A DNA stretch of 64,000 bases from Arenibacter sp. F26102 (GCF_023015865.1 NZ_JALKBC010000002.1:124001-188000), one strand, 5' to 3'. Positions 8,815 through 16,951 are shown, counted from the first letter of the stretch. Notes: generated by a model not told the origin, from the letters alone. Numbers and translations: made by a program.

Positions 8815-11800
8815 ATGTTACATCATCTTTCAATTAATAAATACGTTACCTATAGTGGCAAAACCTTGGATATTAATTTGTCCTACGAGGTCTTTGGACT
8901 TCCCCTGCATTCCGGACCAATTGTTCTGGTAAACCATGCCCTTACAGGTAATTCTGATGTGGCTGGTGAGAATGGCTGGTGGACGACTTTGATCGGGGAT
9001 GGCAAATGTATTGATACTAAGAAATATACCATTCTTTCCTTTAATATTCCTGGAAATGGATATGATGGATTTGTTATAGAAAATTATAAGGATTTTGTGG
9101 CCAAGGACATTGCCAAAATTTTTCTTTTGGGATTGGAGGCCTTAAAAATAAGTAAGGTTTACGCCCTTATTGGCGGTTCCTTGGGAGGCGGTATTGCTTG
9201 GGAAATGGCGGCTTTGAATCCCCATTTAACCGAACATCTTATTCCAGTGGCATCCGATTGGAAATCTACAGACTGGCTTATTGCCAACTGTCAGATACAG
9301 GAACAGTTTTTGGTGAATTCCAAACAACCTGTACATGATGCGCGTATGCATGCCATGCTTTGTTATAGGACACCTGAATCATTTAAAGAGCGCTTCAAAA
9401 GAAGTACAAATGAAGAACTGAAAGTGTTCAATGTAGAGAGTTGGTTAACACACCACGGAAAGAAGTTACAGGAGCGTTTTCAATTGTCTGCCTATAAATT
9501 AATGAATCAATTGTTAAAGACCATTGATATCAACAGGGAAGGGGAAGAGGCATTTGTCAATCTTCAAAATAGCGATACCAATATCCATATCATTGGGGTA
9601 GATTCCGATCTGTTTTTTACGGCCCAGGAAAATAAGGATACCTTTAAGAAATTGGCCCAGGCCAATAGTAATGTAACCTATGGTGAAATTCATTCCCTTC
9701 ATGGGCACGATGCCTTTTTGATCGAATTCAATCAAATGGAAGAGCTGTTAAAGGGGGTTTTTGATCGTAACGGTAGATCTAAAAAGGTGAAGGTCTTAAA
9801 GTTCGGCGGTAAGTCATTGGCCAATGGTGAAGGACTGGATACAGTGTTACGGATTGTTACTGATAAGGTGGAGAAGGGTGAAAATATTGCAGTAGTGGTC
9901 TCCGCAAGGAATAAAGCTACCGATGAATTGGAAGCCATGTTGGACAAGGCAGCCAAGGGGTTGGATTATGTAAAGGATTTTGAGGAATTCGAAAAATATC
10001 AACAGCATGCCTATGGCAATGTCAATCTCTCGGAAGAATTTAGGGGGTTGGTTAAATTGTTCGAAGGGGTAGCCTTGTTAGGGGATTATAGCCCTAAGAT
10101 AAAGGACCAGGTGTTGGCATATGGAGAATTGCTCTCGGCAAAATTGGTAACCAAATTGCTTATAGGGAAAGGGGTAAATGCAAAATTTATAGACTCCAGA
10201 CAACTTATTAAAACGGATTCCAATTTTGGAGATGCAAAAGTTTTAGAGACTTTGTCCAAGGAGAATGTGAAAAGTGAGTTCGGGAAATTGGATTTGGATG
10301 CCGTTGCGGTTACCACTGGCTTTATAGCCTCCAATGAGTTTAATGAAACCACAACCTTGGGAAGAAATGGAAGCAATTACTCGGCTGCCTTATTGGCCAA
10401 TTACCTAAATGCCGAAGAATTGCAGAACTACACTCATGTGGACGGGATTTTTACGGCCAATCCGGATTTGGTGACCGAGGCAAAAAGAATCTCTGAACTT
10501 TCCTATAGTGAAGCCAATGAGCTGGCGAATTTCGGAACCAATATATTGCATGCAAAGACGATTATTCCATTAATTGAAAAGAATATTCCACTACGTATTT
10601 TAAATACCTTCAATAACGATAATGAAGGTACCTTAATAAGTGCCAAAACCAGTAAAGAGGGTATAAAATCCTTATCGGTCATAGAGAATATGGCGTTGAT
10701 CAATTTGGAAGGTCGCGGTTTATTGGGCAAGGTTGGGGTAGATGCACGTATTTTTAGGACAATGGGTAATAATAACATAAGCGTAAGTATTATTTCCCAG
10801 GGATCTTCTGAAAGAGGAATCGGTTTAGTGGTCGATGCCAAAAATGCCAATTTGGCCAAAACTTCATTGGAAGAGGAATTTCAAACCGATTTTAAACTTC
10901 AGGATATAAATAATATTACTGTGGTGGATCAGGTGTCCGTTATATCCATTGTTGGCCAGGATCTGAGCACATTCCATAAGCCCTTCAATGCCCTTATAAA
11001 GAATCAGGTTGTTCCATTGTTGTTTAACAATACCATTTCGGGTAAGAATGTAAGTTTGGTCGTTAAAAAATCAGATCTCCACAAAGCGCTTAACGTAGTG
11101 CATGGACAGATTTTTGGTATAAGTAAAAAAGTAAATCTGGCCATTTTTGGACATGGAAATGTGGGAGGCACCCTTATTGATCAAATTCTTAAGTCCAACA
11201 AGACAATAGAAAAAAGAAAAGGAATTAACATCAATGTTTTTGCAGTTGCCAATTCTAAAAAGGTCTTATTGAACAAGAATGGTATCTCAAAAAATTGGAA
11301 AAGTGCCATGGAGACCAAGGCAGTTCCGTATAAACTAAGCGATATTTTCAAGTTTGCCAAGGATAATCATTTGGAGAACCTTATAGCGGTCGACAATACG
11401 GCCAACGAAGACTTTGTAGCATCGTATTTTGATTTTGTGGATAACGGTTTTGATTTGGTTTCATCCAATAAGATAGCCAATACCCTCCGTTTCGATTATT
11501 ATCAGTTGCTCAGGGAAGAACTGGCAAGACATCAAAAGCAATATTTGTACGAGACCAATGTGGGCGCTGGATTGCCATTGATAGATACTATTAAGTTGTT
11601 GCATCTTTCTGGAGAGAATATTACTAGGATAAAAGGGGTTTTCTCAGGGTCTTTGAGTTATATTTTCAACACCTTTTCAGAAAAGGATGCCTTGTTCTCA
11701 GTGATTTTAAAGGAAGCGATGGAATTGGGATATACCGAACCGGATCCACGTGAGGATCTTTCCGGTAATGATGTGGGAAGAAAATTATTGATTTTGGCCA

Positions 11801-12201
11801 GGGAGCTTGATCTCAGCAATGAGTTTTCTGATATTCAAATTGAAAATTTAATTCCGGAGTCGCTTCAGGATGGTGAGGTAAAATGCTTTTTGGAACAATT
11901 GGATATTTTGGATGAAAAATTCAGCACGATAAAGAAGGCTCAAAAACCAGGTCACGTATTGCGCTATGTGGGCGACCTGTCAGGAGACCTACAAAAAGAA
12001 AAGGGTAAATTGGAGGTGAAATTGATCTCTGTTCCCAAAGAGAGTGCCCTTGGACAAATAAAAGGGTCCGATTCCATTATTGAAATATATACGGAATCTT
12101 ATGGGCAACATCCACTGGTTATACAAGGAGCAGGTGCAGGCGCGGCAGTTACTGCCAGAGGTGTTTTTGGGGATATTTTACGGATAGCGGAAAAAGGTTA
12201 A
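8815..12201 (+). CDS. thrA: Trifunctional MetX - aspartate kinase - homoserine dehydrogenase
   Basis: One 1128-residue reading frame joins three enzymes. Residues 1 to about 320 are a MetX-type alpha/beta hydrolase: nucleophile elbow GGSLGGG, YRTPESFKERF, SWLTHHGKKL, acid residue in GVDSDLFF and histidine in HGHDAFLIEF. From about 324 (KVLKFGGKSLANGEG) it is aspartate kinase with ACT repeats (NNISVSIISQGSSERG). From about 772 it is homoserine dehydrogenase: FGHGNVGGTL, SSNKIANTL, GVFSGSLSYIFN and EPDPREDLSGNDVGRK. It makes aspartyl phosphate, reduces aspartate semialdehyde to homoserine and acylates homoserine. Acetyl versus succinyl specificity is not determined, though metY upstream favours acetyl. 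It is probably under the SAM-I riboswitch through metY. Confidence 0.92.
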   Translation: MLHHLSINKYVTYSGKTLDINLSYEVFGLPLHSGPIVLVNHALTGNSDVAGENGWWTTLIGDGKCIDTKKYTILSFNIPGNGYDGFVIENYKDFVAKDIAKIFLLGLEALKISKVYALIGGSLGGGIAWEMAALNPHLTEHLIPVASDWKSTDWLIANCQIQEQFLVNSKQPVHDARMHAMLCYRTPESFKERFKRSTNEELKVFNVESWLTHHGKKLQERFQLSAYKLMNQLLKTIDINREGEEAFVNLQNSDTNIHIIGVDSDLFFTAQENKDTFKKLAQANSNVTYGEIHSLHGHDAFLIEFNQMEELLKGVFDRNGRSKKVKVLKFGGKSLANGEGLDTVLRIVTDKVEKGENIAVVVSARNKATDELEAMLDKAAKGLDYVKDFEEFEKYQQHAYGNVNLSEEFRGLVKLFEGVALLGDYSPKIKDQVLAYGELLSAKLVTKLLIGKGVNAKFIDSRQLIKTDSNFGDAKVLETLSKENVKSEFGKLDLDAVAVTTGFIASNEFNETTTLGRNGSNYSAALLANYLNAEELQNYTHVDGIFTANPDLVTEAKRISELSYSEANELANFGTNILHAKTIIPLIEKNIPLRILNTFNNDNEGTLISAKTSKEGIKSLSVIENMALINLEGRGLLGKVGVDARIFRTMGNNNISVSIISQGSSERGIGLVVDAKNANLAKTSLEEEFQTDFKLQDINNITVVDQVSVISIVGQDLSTFHKPFNALIKNQVVPLLFNNTISGKNVSLVVKKSDLHKALNVVHGQIFGISKKVNLAIFGHGNVGGTLIDQILKSNKTIEKRKGININVFAVANSKKVLLNKNGISKNWKSAMETKAVPYKLSDIFKFAKDNHLENLIAVDNTANEDFVASYFDFVDNGFDLVSSNKIANTLRFDYYQLLREELARHQKQYLYETNVGAGLPLIDTIKLLHLSGENITRIKGVFSGSLSYIFNTFSEKDALFSVILKEAMELGYTEPDPREDLSGNDVGRKLLILARELDLSNEFSDIQIENLIPESLQDGEVKCFLEQLDILDEKFSTIKKAQKPGHVLRYVGDLSGDLQKEKGKLEVKLISVPKESALGQIKGSDSIIEIYTESYGQHPLVIQGAGAGAAVTARGVFGDILRIAEKG

Positions 12202-12207
12202 ATTTCT

Positions 12208-12353
12208 GTGGCTTCGACTCCGCTCAGCCACCGGGGATAGTCGGAGATTGAGCGTAGTCGAAATCGGTCATAGTTGAAAAGGAAAGAATTTGCATGTGAC
12301 TTCGACTCCGCTCAGCCACCGGGGATGGTCGGAGATTGAGCGTAGTCGAAATC
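12208..12353 (+). repeat. Palindromic 88-bp repeat units 1 and 2 (REP-like)
   Basis: Two copies start at 12208 and 12296. Each is a hairpin of about 58 nt: TTCGACTCCGCTCA in the left arm pairs with TGAGCGTAGTCGAA in the right arm (one mismatch). A competing inner GTGGCT/AGCCAC stem is present in copy 1. The copies are joined by a 30-nt linker. They are visibly GC-rich against the AT-rich surroundings and sit between the fusion gene and the GIY-YIG gene. Confidence 0.85.
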
Positions 12354-12398
12354 GAAATTATAGGTATTTCGGATATAACGGTTTTAATTTTATATAAG

Positions 12399-12722
12399 GT
12401 GAAAGGTTTCTTGTATATATTGGAATGCTCAGATGGAAGTTATTATTGTGGTAGTACGGTGGATTTGGACAAGAGGTTAAAGGAGCACAACGATGGTAAG
12501 GGGGCCAACCATACAAAAAAGAGGCTTCCTGTTATGTTGGTGTACGTAGAGGAGTATGATAGGATTGATAAGGCATTTTATCGTGAAAAGCAAATCCAAG
12601 GTTGGAGCCGTAATAAAAAGGAAGTGTTGATAAATGGGGATTTAGCTGAATTAAGTGGCCTTGCTGAATGTAAAAATAAATCCCACTATAAATATTATAT
12701 TGAAGAGAAGTATAATAAGTAA
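12399..12722 (+). CDS. GIY-YIG nuclease family protein embedded in the repeat array
   Basis: This is a single-domain GIY-YIG nuclease of 107 residues. The GIY part is FLYILE (residues 4-9) and the YIG part is YYCG (15-18). Catalytic-type residues are R26, H30 and E63 (in FYREKQIQGW). I chose the GTG at 12399 because homologous proteins start about four residues before the FLYI strand. An open frame extends upstream to a TTG at 12336, but that would be translated from inside repeat copy 2. The gene is flanked by palindromic repeat copies ending 46 nt before its start and beginning 8 nt after its stop. The biological role is unknown. Small GIY-YIG proteins of this kind are often labelled as excinuclease-like or UPF0213. 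Confidence 0.82.
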   Translation: MKGFLYILECSDGSYYCGSTVDLDKRLKEHNDGKGANHTKKRLPVMLVYVEEYDRIDKAFYREKQIQGWSRNKKEVLINGDLAELSGLAECKNKSHYKYYIEEKYNK

Positions 12723-12729
12723 TTGGTTC

Positions 12730-12950
12730 GTGGCTTCGGCTCCGCTCAGCCACCGGGGAAATGTCGGAGATTGAGCGTAGTGCAAATCGGTCATAGTTGA
12801 AAAGGAAAGAATTTGCATGTGACTTCGACTCCGCTCAGCCACCGTTGATATTCGGAGATTGAGCGTAGTCGAAATCCGTAATATTTGAGAATGAAAGAAT
12901 TTGTATGTGGCTTCGGCTCCGCTCAGCCACCGGGGATAGTCGGAGATTGA
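12730..12950 (+). repeat. Palindromic 88-bp repeat units 3, 4 and 5 (REP-like)
   Basis: Copies start at 12730, 12819 and 12907 (spacing 89 and 88). Copy 3 has a small change in the right arm (GTAGTGCAAATC). Copy 4 differs in the loop (CCGTTGATATTCGG). Copy 5 is cut off after GGAGATTGA at 12950, losing its right arm. The linker between copies 3 and 4 is the same 30-nt sequence as between copies 1 and 2, and the linker before copy 5 is a diverged version ending GAAAGAATTTGTAT. Confidence 0.85.
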
Positions 12951-13022
12951 TAGTACCCGATATATGAAATAAAAGCTTATCCTTTGCATTGGATACCATA
13001 AGAATTAGATAGATAAGAAATA

Positions 13023-14192
13023 ATGAAGAAGAATTTTAAGTTTGAAACGGAAGCGATACGCACTCAGACAGAACGTACCCAATTTTTGGAACATTCAACG
13101 CCTCTATATTTAACCTCGAGTTTTATTTTTGAGGATGCAGAGGATATGCGCGCTTCTTTTGCAGAAGAAAAGGACCGTAATATTTACTCTAGGTATAGCA
13201 ATCCCAATTCCTCCGAGTTTATTGAAAAGGTTTGTAAGATGGAAGGCGCCGAGGATGGTTTCGCCTTTGCATCGGGCATGGCGGCAGTGTTTTCAACTTT
13301 TGCTGCCTTATTGGAAAGTGGTGATCATATTATTTCGGCCAGAAGTATTTTTGGATCCACCCATAGTTTGTTTACTCAGTTTTTTCCTAAATGGAATGTT
13401 TCTACCAGCTATTTTAAAATAGATGAATTGGATAAGCTGGAAGAATTGGTGACTCCGAATACCAAAATTATCTACGCAGAAACTCCTACCAATCCGGGAG
13501 TGGATGTTTTGGACTTGGAAGAATTGGGCAAATTTGCCAAGAAGCATAATTTAATATTTATTATAGATAATTGCTTTGCTTCGCCTTATTTGCAACAGCC
13601 TATTAAGTTTGGGGCCGATTTGGTAATCCATTCTGGAACCAAATTAATGGACGGGCAAGGTAGGGTCTTGGCAGGGATTACAGTTGGGAGCAAAGCTCTA
13701 ATAGATAAGGTGTATCGCTTTTCCAGGATTACTGGTCCTTCCCTATCACCATTTAATGCATGGGTACTATCCAAAAGTCTGGAAACCTTGGCCTTGCGAG
13801 TAGATAAACATTGTGACAATGCACTAAAACTGGCAGAGTACTTGGAAGGGCACCCTAAGGTTAACTGGGTGAAGTACCCTTTTTTAAAATCGCATCCTAA
13901 ATACGAGGTAGCAAAGAAACAGATGAAGGCAGGTGGTTGTGTTGTGGCATTTGAAGTAAAAGGAGGGGTAGAGGCCGGACAAAAATTCTTTAATGCTATA
14001 AAAATGTTGTCTTTGTCGGCTAATTTAGGGGATTCCAGAAGTATAGTTACTCATCCAGCATCTACAACGCATAGTAAATTGTCTATCGAGGAAAGATTGT
14101 CATCGGGCATTACAGATGGGATGGTCAGAGTGTCGGTTGGCTTGGAGCATATAGATGATATTATTGCGGATATTGCCCAAGCATTGGACTAG
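13023..14192 (+). CDS. metZ: O-succinylhomoserine sulfhydrylase-like PLP enzyme (MetZ)
   Basis: This 389-residue member of the Cys/Met PLP family has its lysine in HSGTKLMDGQGRVLAG (about residue 205). The DGQGRVLAG motif is typical of MetZ rather than of cystathionine gamma-synthase. It probably makes homocysteine directly from an O-acylhomoserine and sulfide. No riboswitch was seen in the 72 bp between the repeat array and its start. It has a terminator-like hairpin at its end, and the Rrf2 regulator follows. Its overlap in function with metY is notable. Cystathionine synthase activity cannot be excluded. Confidence 0.82.
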   Translation: MKKNFKFETEAIRTQTERTQFLEHSTPLYLTSSFIFEDAEDMRASFAEEKDRNIYSRYSNPNSSEFIEKVCKMEGAEDGFAFASGMAAVFSTFAALLESGDHIISARSIFGSTHSLFTQFFPKWNVSTSYFKIDELDKLEELVTPNTKIIYAETPTNPGVDVLDLEELGKFAKKHNLIFIIDNCFASPYLQQPIKFGADLVIHSGTKLMDGQGRVLAGITVGSKALIDKVYRFSRITGPSLSPFNAWVLSKSLETLALRVDKHCDNALKLAEYLEGHPKVNWVKYPFLKSHPKYEVAKKQMKAGGCVVAFEVKGGVEAGQKFFNAIKMLSLSANLGDSRSIVTHPASTTHSKLSIEERLSSGITDGMVRVSVGLEHIDDIIADIAQALD

Positions 14193-14223
14193 CCTCCATT
14201 GTGAAGACTATCCAATGGGCTAA
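14190..14223 (+). terminator. Terminator-like hairpin after metZ
   Basis: TAGCC plus CATTG (two bulged bases between them) pairs with CAATGGGCTA, 10 bp beginning at the metZ stop codon. It is followed by AACTGTTTTTG. Confidence 0.5.
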
Positions 14224-14253
14224 ACTGTTTTTGTAAAATAAGGTCAGGTCCAA

Positions 14254-14281
14254 TTGCGAATGTTAATTTTCCTTATCTTCG
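14254..14281 (+). promoter_or_regulatory. Promoter of the Rrf2 regulator gene
   Basis: TTG (14254-14256) and TATCTTCG (14274-14281, 7 of 8 to TAnnTTTG) are separated by 17 bp. The start codon is only 4 nt after the -7 element, so the mRNA is probably leaderless or nearly so. Confidence 0.45.
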
Positions 14282-14285
14282 CTGC

Positions 14286-14696
14286 ATGCTTTCCAAAAAG
14301 ACCAAATACGGATTAAAGGCACTGACCTTCTTGGCGTCTCAAAAAGGGCGTACTCCTGTTCAAATTTCTGAAATAGCCAAGCATGAGAATATTTCCCAAA
14401 AATTTTTGGAGAGTATCCTTCTAACCTTGCGAAAAACCGGCCTACTGGGTTCCAAAAAAGGAAAGGGCGGGGGTTATTACCTTATAAAAGAACCAAAAGA
14501 TATACCCATGACCACTGTCATGAGGGTTTTGGAAGGGCCTATTGCCATGGTGCCATGTGTAAGTTTAAATTTCTATGAAAAATGCGAGGACTGCCCGGAT
14601 GAGGCCAGCTGTTCCGTTCATAAATTAATGTTACAGGTTAGGGATAGCACCTTGGAAGTTTTTAGGAACAACACGCTTGCAGACCTTGTGCCTTAA
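14286..14696 (+). CDS. Rrf2-family transcriptional regulator with four cysteines
   Basis: This 136-residue winged-helix repressor has the family start (SKKTKYGLKALTFLA), recognition helix region NISQKFLESILLTLRKTGLL and wing KGKGGGYYL. Cysteines 91, 100, 103 and 109 are arranged C-x8-C-x2-C-x5-C in the region where IscR and NsrR bind iron-sulfur clusters, so a metal, cluster or redox input is possible. It sits directly upstream of the sulfate-assimilation operon. Two palindromes flanking that promoter are its likely targets. CymR, the Rrf2 regulator of cysteine metabolism in Firmicutes, is a functional parallel, but orthology is not shown. Confidence 0.88.
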   Translation: MLSKKTKYGLKALTFLASQKGRTPVQISEIAKHENISQKFLESILLTLRKTGLLGSKKGKGGGYYLIKEPKDIPMTTVMRVLEGPIAMVPCVSLNFYEKCEDCPDEASCSVHKLMLQVRDSTLEVFRNNTLADLVP

Positions 14697-14793
14697 GGGT
14701 GAATCTACCTAATTAGGGATATGTATTGTTGAATTACGCAAGAAATTACGTTATAAGACATCGATAATCTTCAAAATTTCAGCATTATTTTTA

Positions 14794-14818
14794 TTAATCT
14801 ACTAAATTTATAGGGTAA
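14794..14818 (+). promoter_or_regulatory. Upstream operator of the cys operon (palindrome 1)
   Basis: TTAATCTAC, seven bases, ATAGGGTAA. The right half is identical to that of operator 2 (14874-14898) and the left half matches its inverse at 6 of 9. It lies 26 bp upstream of the -33 element, a position suited to activation or cooperative repression. Confidence 0.6.
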
Positions 14819-14843
14819 GTTTAATTTTATATAACTTTTTCTA

Positions 14844-14872
14844 TTGTGTTCTAAAATATATTTCTATTTTTG
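14844..14872 (+). promoter_or_regulatory. Promoter of the sulfate-assimilation operon
   Basis: TTG (14844-14846) and TATTTTTG (14865-14872, exact TAnnTTTG) with an 18-bp spacer. Operator 2 begins 2 bp downstream of the -7 element and would cover the transcription start. Confidence 0.7.
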
Positions 14873-14873
14873 C

Positions 14874-14898
14874 TTACTCTATTAAATCGATAGGGTAA
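14874..14898 (+). promoter_or_regulatory. Core operator of the cys operon (palindrome 2)
   Basis: TTACTCTAT, seven bases, ATAGGGTAA: a 9-bp inverted repeat with one mismatch, overlapping the expected transcription start. Its position favours repression, probably by the adjacent Rrf2 protein. Confidence 0.65.
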
Positions 14899-14920
14899 TA
14901 AATTTAAGTTTTTTTGTCAT

Positions 14921-15190
14921 ATGATTGCTGAACAATTAATTGCAAATAATAATACAGGTACTGTCACTAAAAGCTATAAGGCTGATAAGCGTACCGAAAA
15001 TCCTAAAAGGAGTATTGCTAAATCTATTAGTTGGAGAATTATTGGAACGTTGGATACCATATTAATTTCTTGGATCGTTACCGGGACCTTGAGTGTTGCA
15101 TTTTCTATTGGGGTTGTAGAGTTGTTTACCAAGATGATATTGTATTTCTTTCACGAAAGGATATGGAACAAGATTAGTTGGGGAAGGTAG
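14921..15190 (+). CDS. DUF2061 small membrane protein
   Basis: This 89-residue protein has a basic N-terminal third followed by the DUF2061 core (KSISWRIIGTLDTILISW, then a segment ending ELFTKMILYFFHERIWNKI). There are two predicted membrane spans in the last 60 residues. The function is unknown. It is the first gene of the sulfate-assimilation operon, and no sulfate permease is encoded in this window, so a part in sulfate or sulfite transport is an attractive but untested guess. Its stop overlaps a possible TTG start of the cysH frame. Confidence 0.85.
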   Translation: MIAEQLIANNNTGTVTKSYKADKRTENPKRSIAKSISWRIIGTLDTILISWIVTGTLSVAFSIGVVELFTKMILYFFHERIWNKISWGR

Positions 15191-15228
15191 AGGAGATAGA
15201 ATACAAAGAATTTAAAGAATCAGAGACA

Positions 15229-15852
15229 ATGGCATTTACAGAGCAGGAAATACACAAACTAAATCAACAATTTAAGGGTATACCACCAGAGGAAATAATT
15301 TCCTGGGCTATTCAATATGCCGAGAATCCATTGGTGACAACAAATTTCAGGCCTTATGAGGTGGCTATTTTACATGCGGTAAGCGATGTTGCTCCTAAAA
15401 TTCCTGTGGTTTGGTGTGATACGGGTTATAATACGCCGAATACATATAAACATGCAGAAGAACTTATTGCAAGGTTGCATTTAAATGTAAAATTATATGT
15501 TCCCAAACAAACTTCCTCTCATAGGGATGCTGTAATGGGAATTCCGGGTATAGATGACCCTAGGCATCAGCTTTTTACGGAACAGGTAAAATTGGAACCC
15601 TTTAGAAGGGCTATGGAGGAGCATAAACCAGATGTATGGTTTACCAATCTTAGGCAAGGACAGACAGCATTAAGGGATTCTTTGGATATCTTAAGTTTAA
15701 GTCGCGATGGTGTTTTGAAGGTGAGTCCATTCTATCACTATAATGATAGTCAATTGGATGCTTACCTAAAGGATAGAAATTTGCCTAACGAGCATAAATA
15801 CTTTGATCCCACCAAGGTTTTGGAAAACCGGGAATGTGGACTGCATACCTAA
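15229..15852 (+). CDS. cysH: Phosphoadenylyl-sulfate reductase
   Basis: This 207-residue protein reduces (P)APS to sulfite with thioredoxin or similar. It has the PP-loop-like fold and the C-terminal catalytic ECGLHT motif. It lacks the CC...CxxC cysteines of the iron-sulfur APS reductases, so a PAPS-type enzyme is suggested. No cysC (APS kinase) is present in this operon, which leaves the substrate open. The first PP-loop segment (VTTNFRPYEVAILH) differs from the usual SSSFG-type sequence. I chose ATG 15229 (MAFTEQEIHKL). The frame is open to a TTG at 15178 that overlaps the DUF2061 stop. Confidence 0.88.
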   Translation: MAFTEQEIHKLNQQFKGIPPEEIISWAIQYAENPLVTTNFRPYEVAILHAVSDVAPKIPVVWCDTGYNTPNTYKHAEELIARLHLNVKLYVPKQTSSHRDAVMGIPGIDDPRHQLFTEQVKLEPFRRAMEEHKPDVWFTNLRQGQTALRDSLDILSLSRDGVLKVSPFYHYNDSQLDAYLKDRNLPNEHKYFDPTKVLENRECGLHT

Positions 15853-15869
15853 GAAAGGAATATTAACAA

Positions 15870-16874
15870 TTGGTGAATGCTTCTTTAGGCGGAAAATCAA
15901 TTAAATACAGAATTATTGTGAGCATTGTAGAATCAGAATTGGAAACACTAGTAGACGTGAGCGGATCAAATGAATTGGAAGTATTGAACAATAATGCTTT
16001 GGAGAACGAAGCAATTTATATTTTAAGGGAAGTTGCGGCTCAATTTGAAAAGCCAGTGTTGCTTTTTTCGGGTGGTAAGGACTCCATTACTTTGGTTAGA
16101 TTGGCACAAAAAGCCTTTTTTCCTGCTAAAATACCCTTCCCTTTAATGCATATTGATACTGGGCATAATTTTCCGGAAACCATCGCCTTTAGGGATAAGT
16201 TGGTTAAGGAATTAGGAGTGGAATTAATTGTTCGTAATGTACAGGATTCCATAGACCAAGGAAAAGTGGTAGAGGAAACAGGTAAATACTCCAGTAGGAA
16301 CATGTTACAGACTACTACCTTGTTGGATGCTATTGAGGAATTTAAGTTCGATGCCTGTATTGGAGGAGCCAGAAGGGATGAAGAAAAGGCCCGTGCCAAA
16401 GAACGTATCTTTTCGGTTCGTGATGATTTTGGTCAGTGGGATGAGAAAAACCAGCGCCCAGAGTTGTTCGATATGTTGAACGGTCAGATAGAATTGGGTC
16501 AGAACGTAAGGGTTTTTCCAATAAGTAATTGGACAGAATTGGATGTTTGGAGCTATATCCAAAAAGAGGACATAGAAATACCTTCCATCTATTTTGCGCA
16601 CAAGAGAAAGATTTTTCTAAGAGACGGATTTATATGGTCGGCAGAAGATGACGTTGTCTTCCGTGCAGAGGATGAAAAAGTGGAAGAGCGCATGGTTCGT
16701 TTTAGAACTGTTGGAGATATGAGTTGTACTTCGGCGGTACTGTCCCACGCAGATACCATTGAAAAGGTAGTAGGCGAAATTAGGGAGTCCAAGATTTCGG
16801 AAAGAGGAGCTAGAATAGATGATAAGCGCTCCGAAGCCGCAATGGAGAAAAGAAAACAACAGGGATACTTTTAA
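15870..16874 (+). CDS. cysD: Sulfate adenylyltransferase small subunit
   Basis: CysD is the catalytic PP-loop subunit of ATP sulfurylase, making APS from sulfate and ATP with CysN. The PP-loop LLFSGGKDSITLVRLA follows the typical ENEAIYILREVAAQFEKPV. The C-terminus (AAMEKRKQQGYF) is characteristic. The start is uncertain: no ATG lies before the conserved domain. TTG 15870 or GTG 15873 follow an AAGAAAGGA box, and GTG 15918 is an alternative. The gene sits between cysH and cysN in the operon. Confidence 0.92.
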   Translation: MVNASLGGKSIKYRIIVSIVESELETLVDVSGSNELEVLNNNALENEAIYILREVAAQFEKPVLLFSGGKDSITLVRLAQKAFFPAKIPFPLMHIDTGHNFPETIAFRDKLVKELGVELIVRNVQDSIDQGKVVEETGKYSSRNMLQTTTLLDAIEEFKFDACIGGARRDEEKARAKERIFSVRDDFGQWDEKNQRPELFDMLNGQIELGQNVRVFPISNWTELDVWSYIQKEDIEIPSIYFAHKRKIFLRDGFIWSAEDDVVFRAEDEKVEERMVRFRTVGDMSCTSAVLSHADTIEKVVGEIRESKISERGARIDDKRSEAAMEKRKQQGYF

Positions 16875-16951
16875 AGTAGGCATTTGAAGTGTGTTGGCAC
16901 TTGTGAAAATTGTCAACGGAATCTCAATGTCAAATACAAAACACAAAAGAA

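Noticed and set aside
8732..8932. Small ORF before and within the fusion gene start
   Set aside because: It is in another frame of the MetX domain and low-complexity at the start.
12208..12950. CRISPR-like array from five regularly spaced repeats
   Set aside because: Repeat units are about 58 nt hairpins and the 30-nt linkers are nearly identical to each other, the opposite of unique spacers. No cas genes are present.
12651..12989. Minus-strand open frame across the repeats
   Set aside because: Its sequence simply reads the palindromic repeats (WLSGAEAT and AERSRS segments repeated). It is a by-product of the repeat array.
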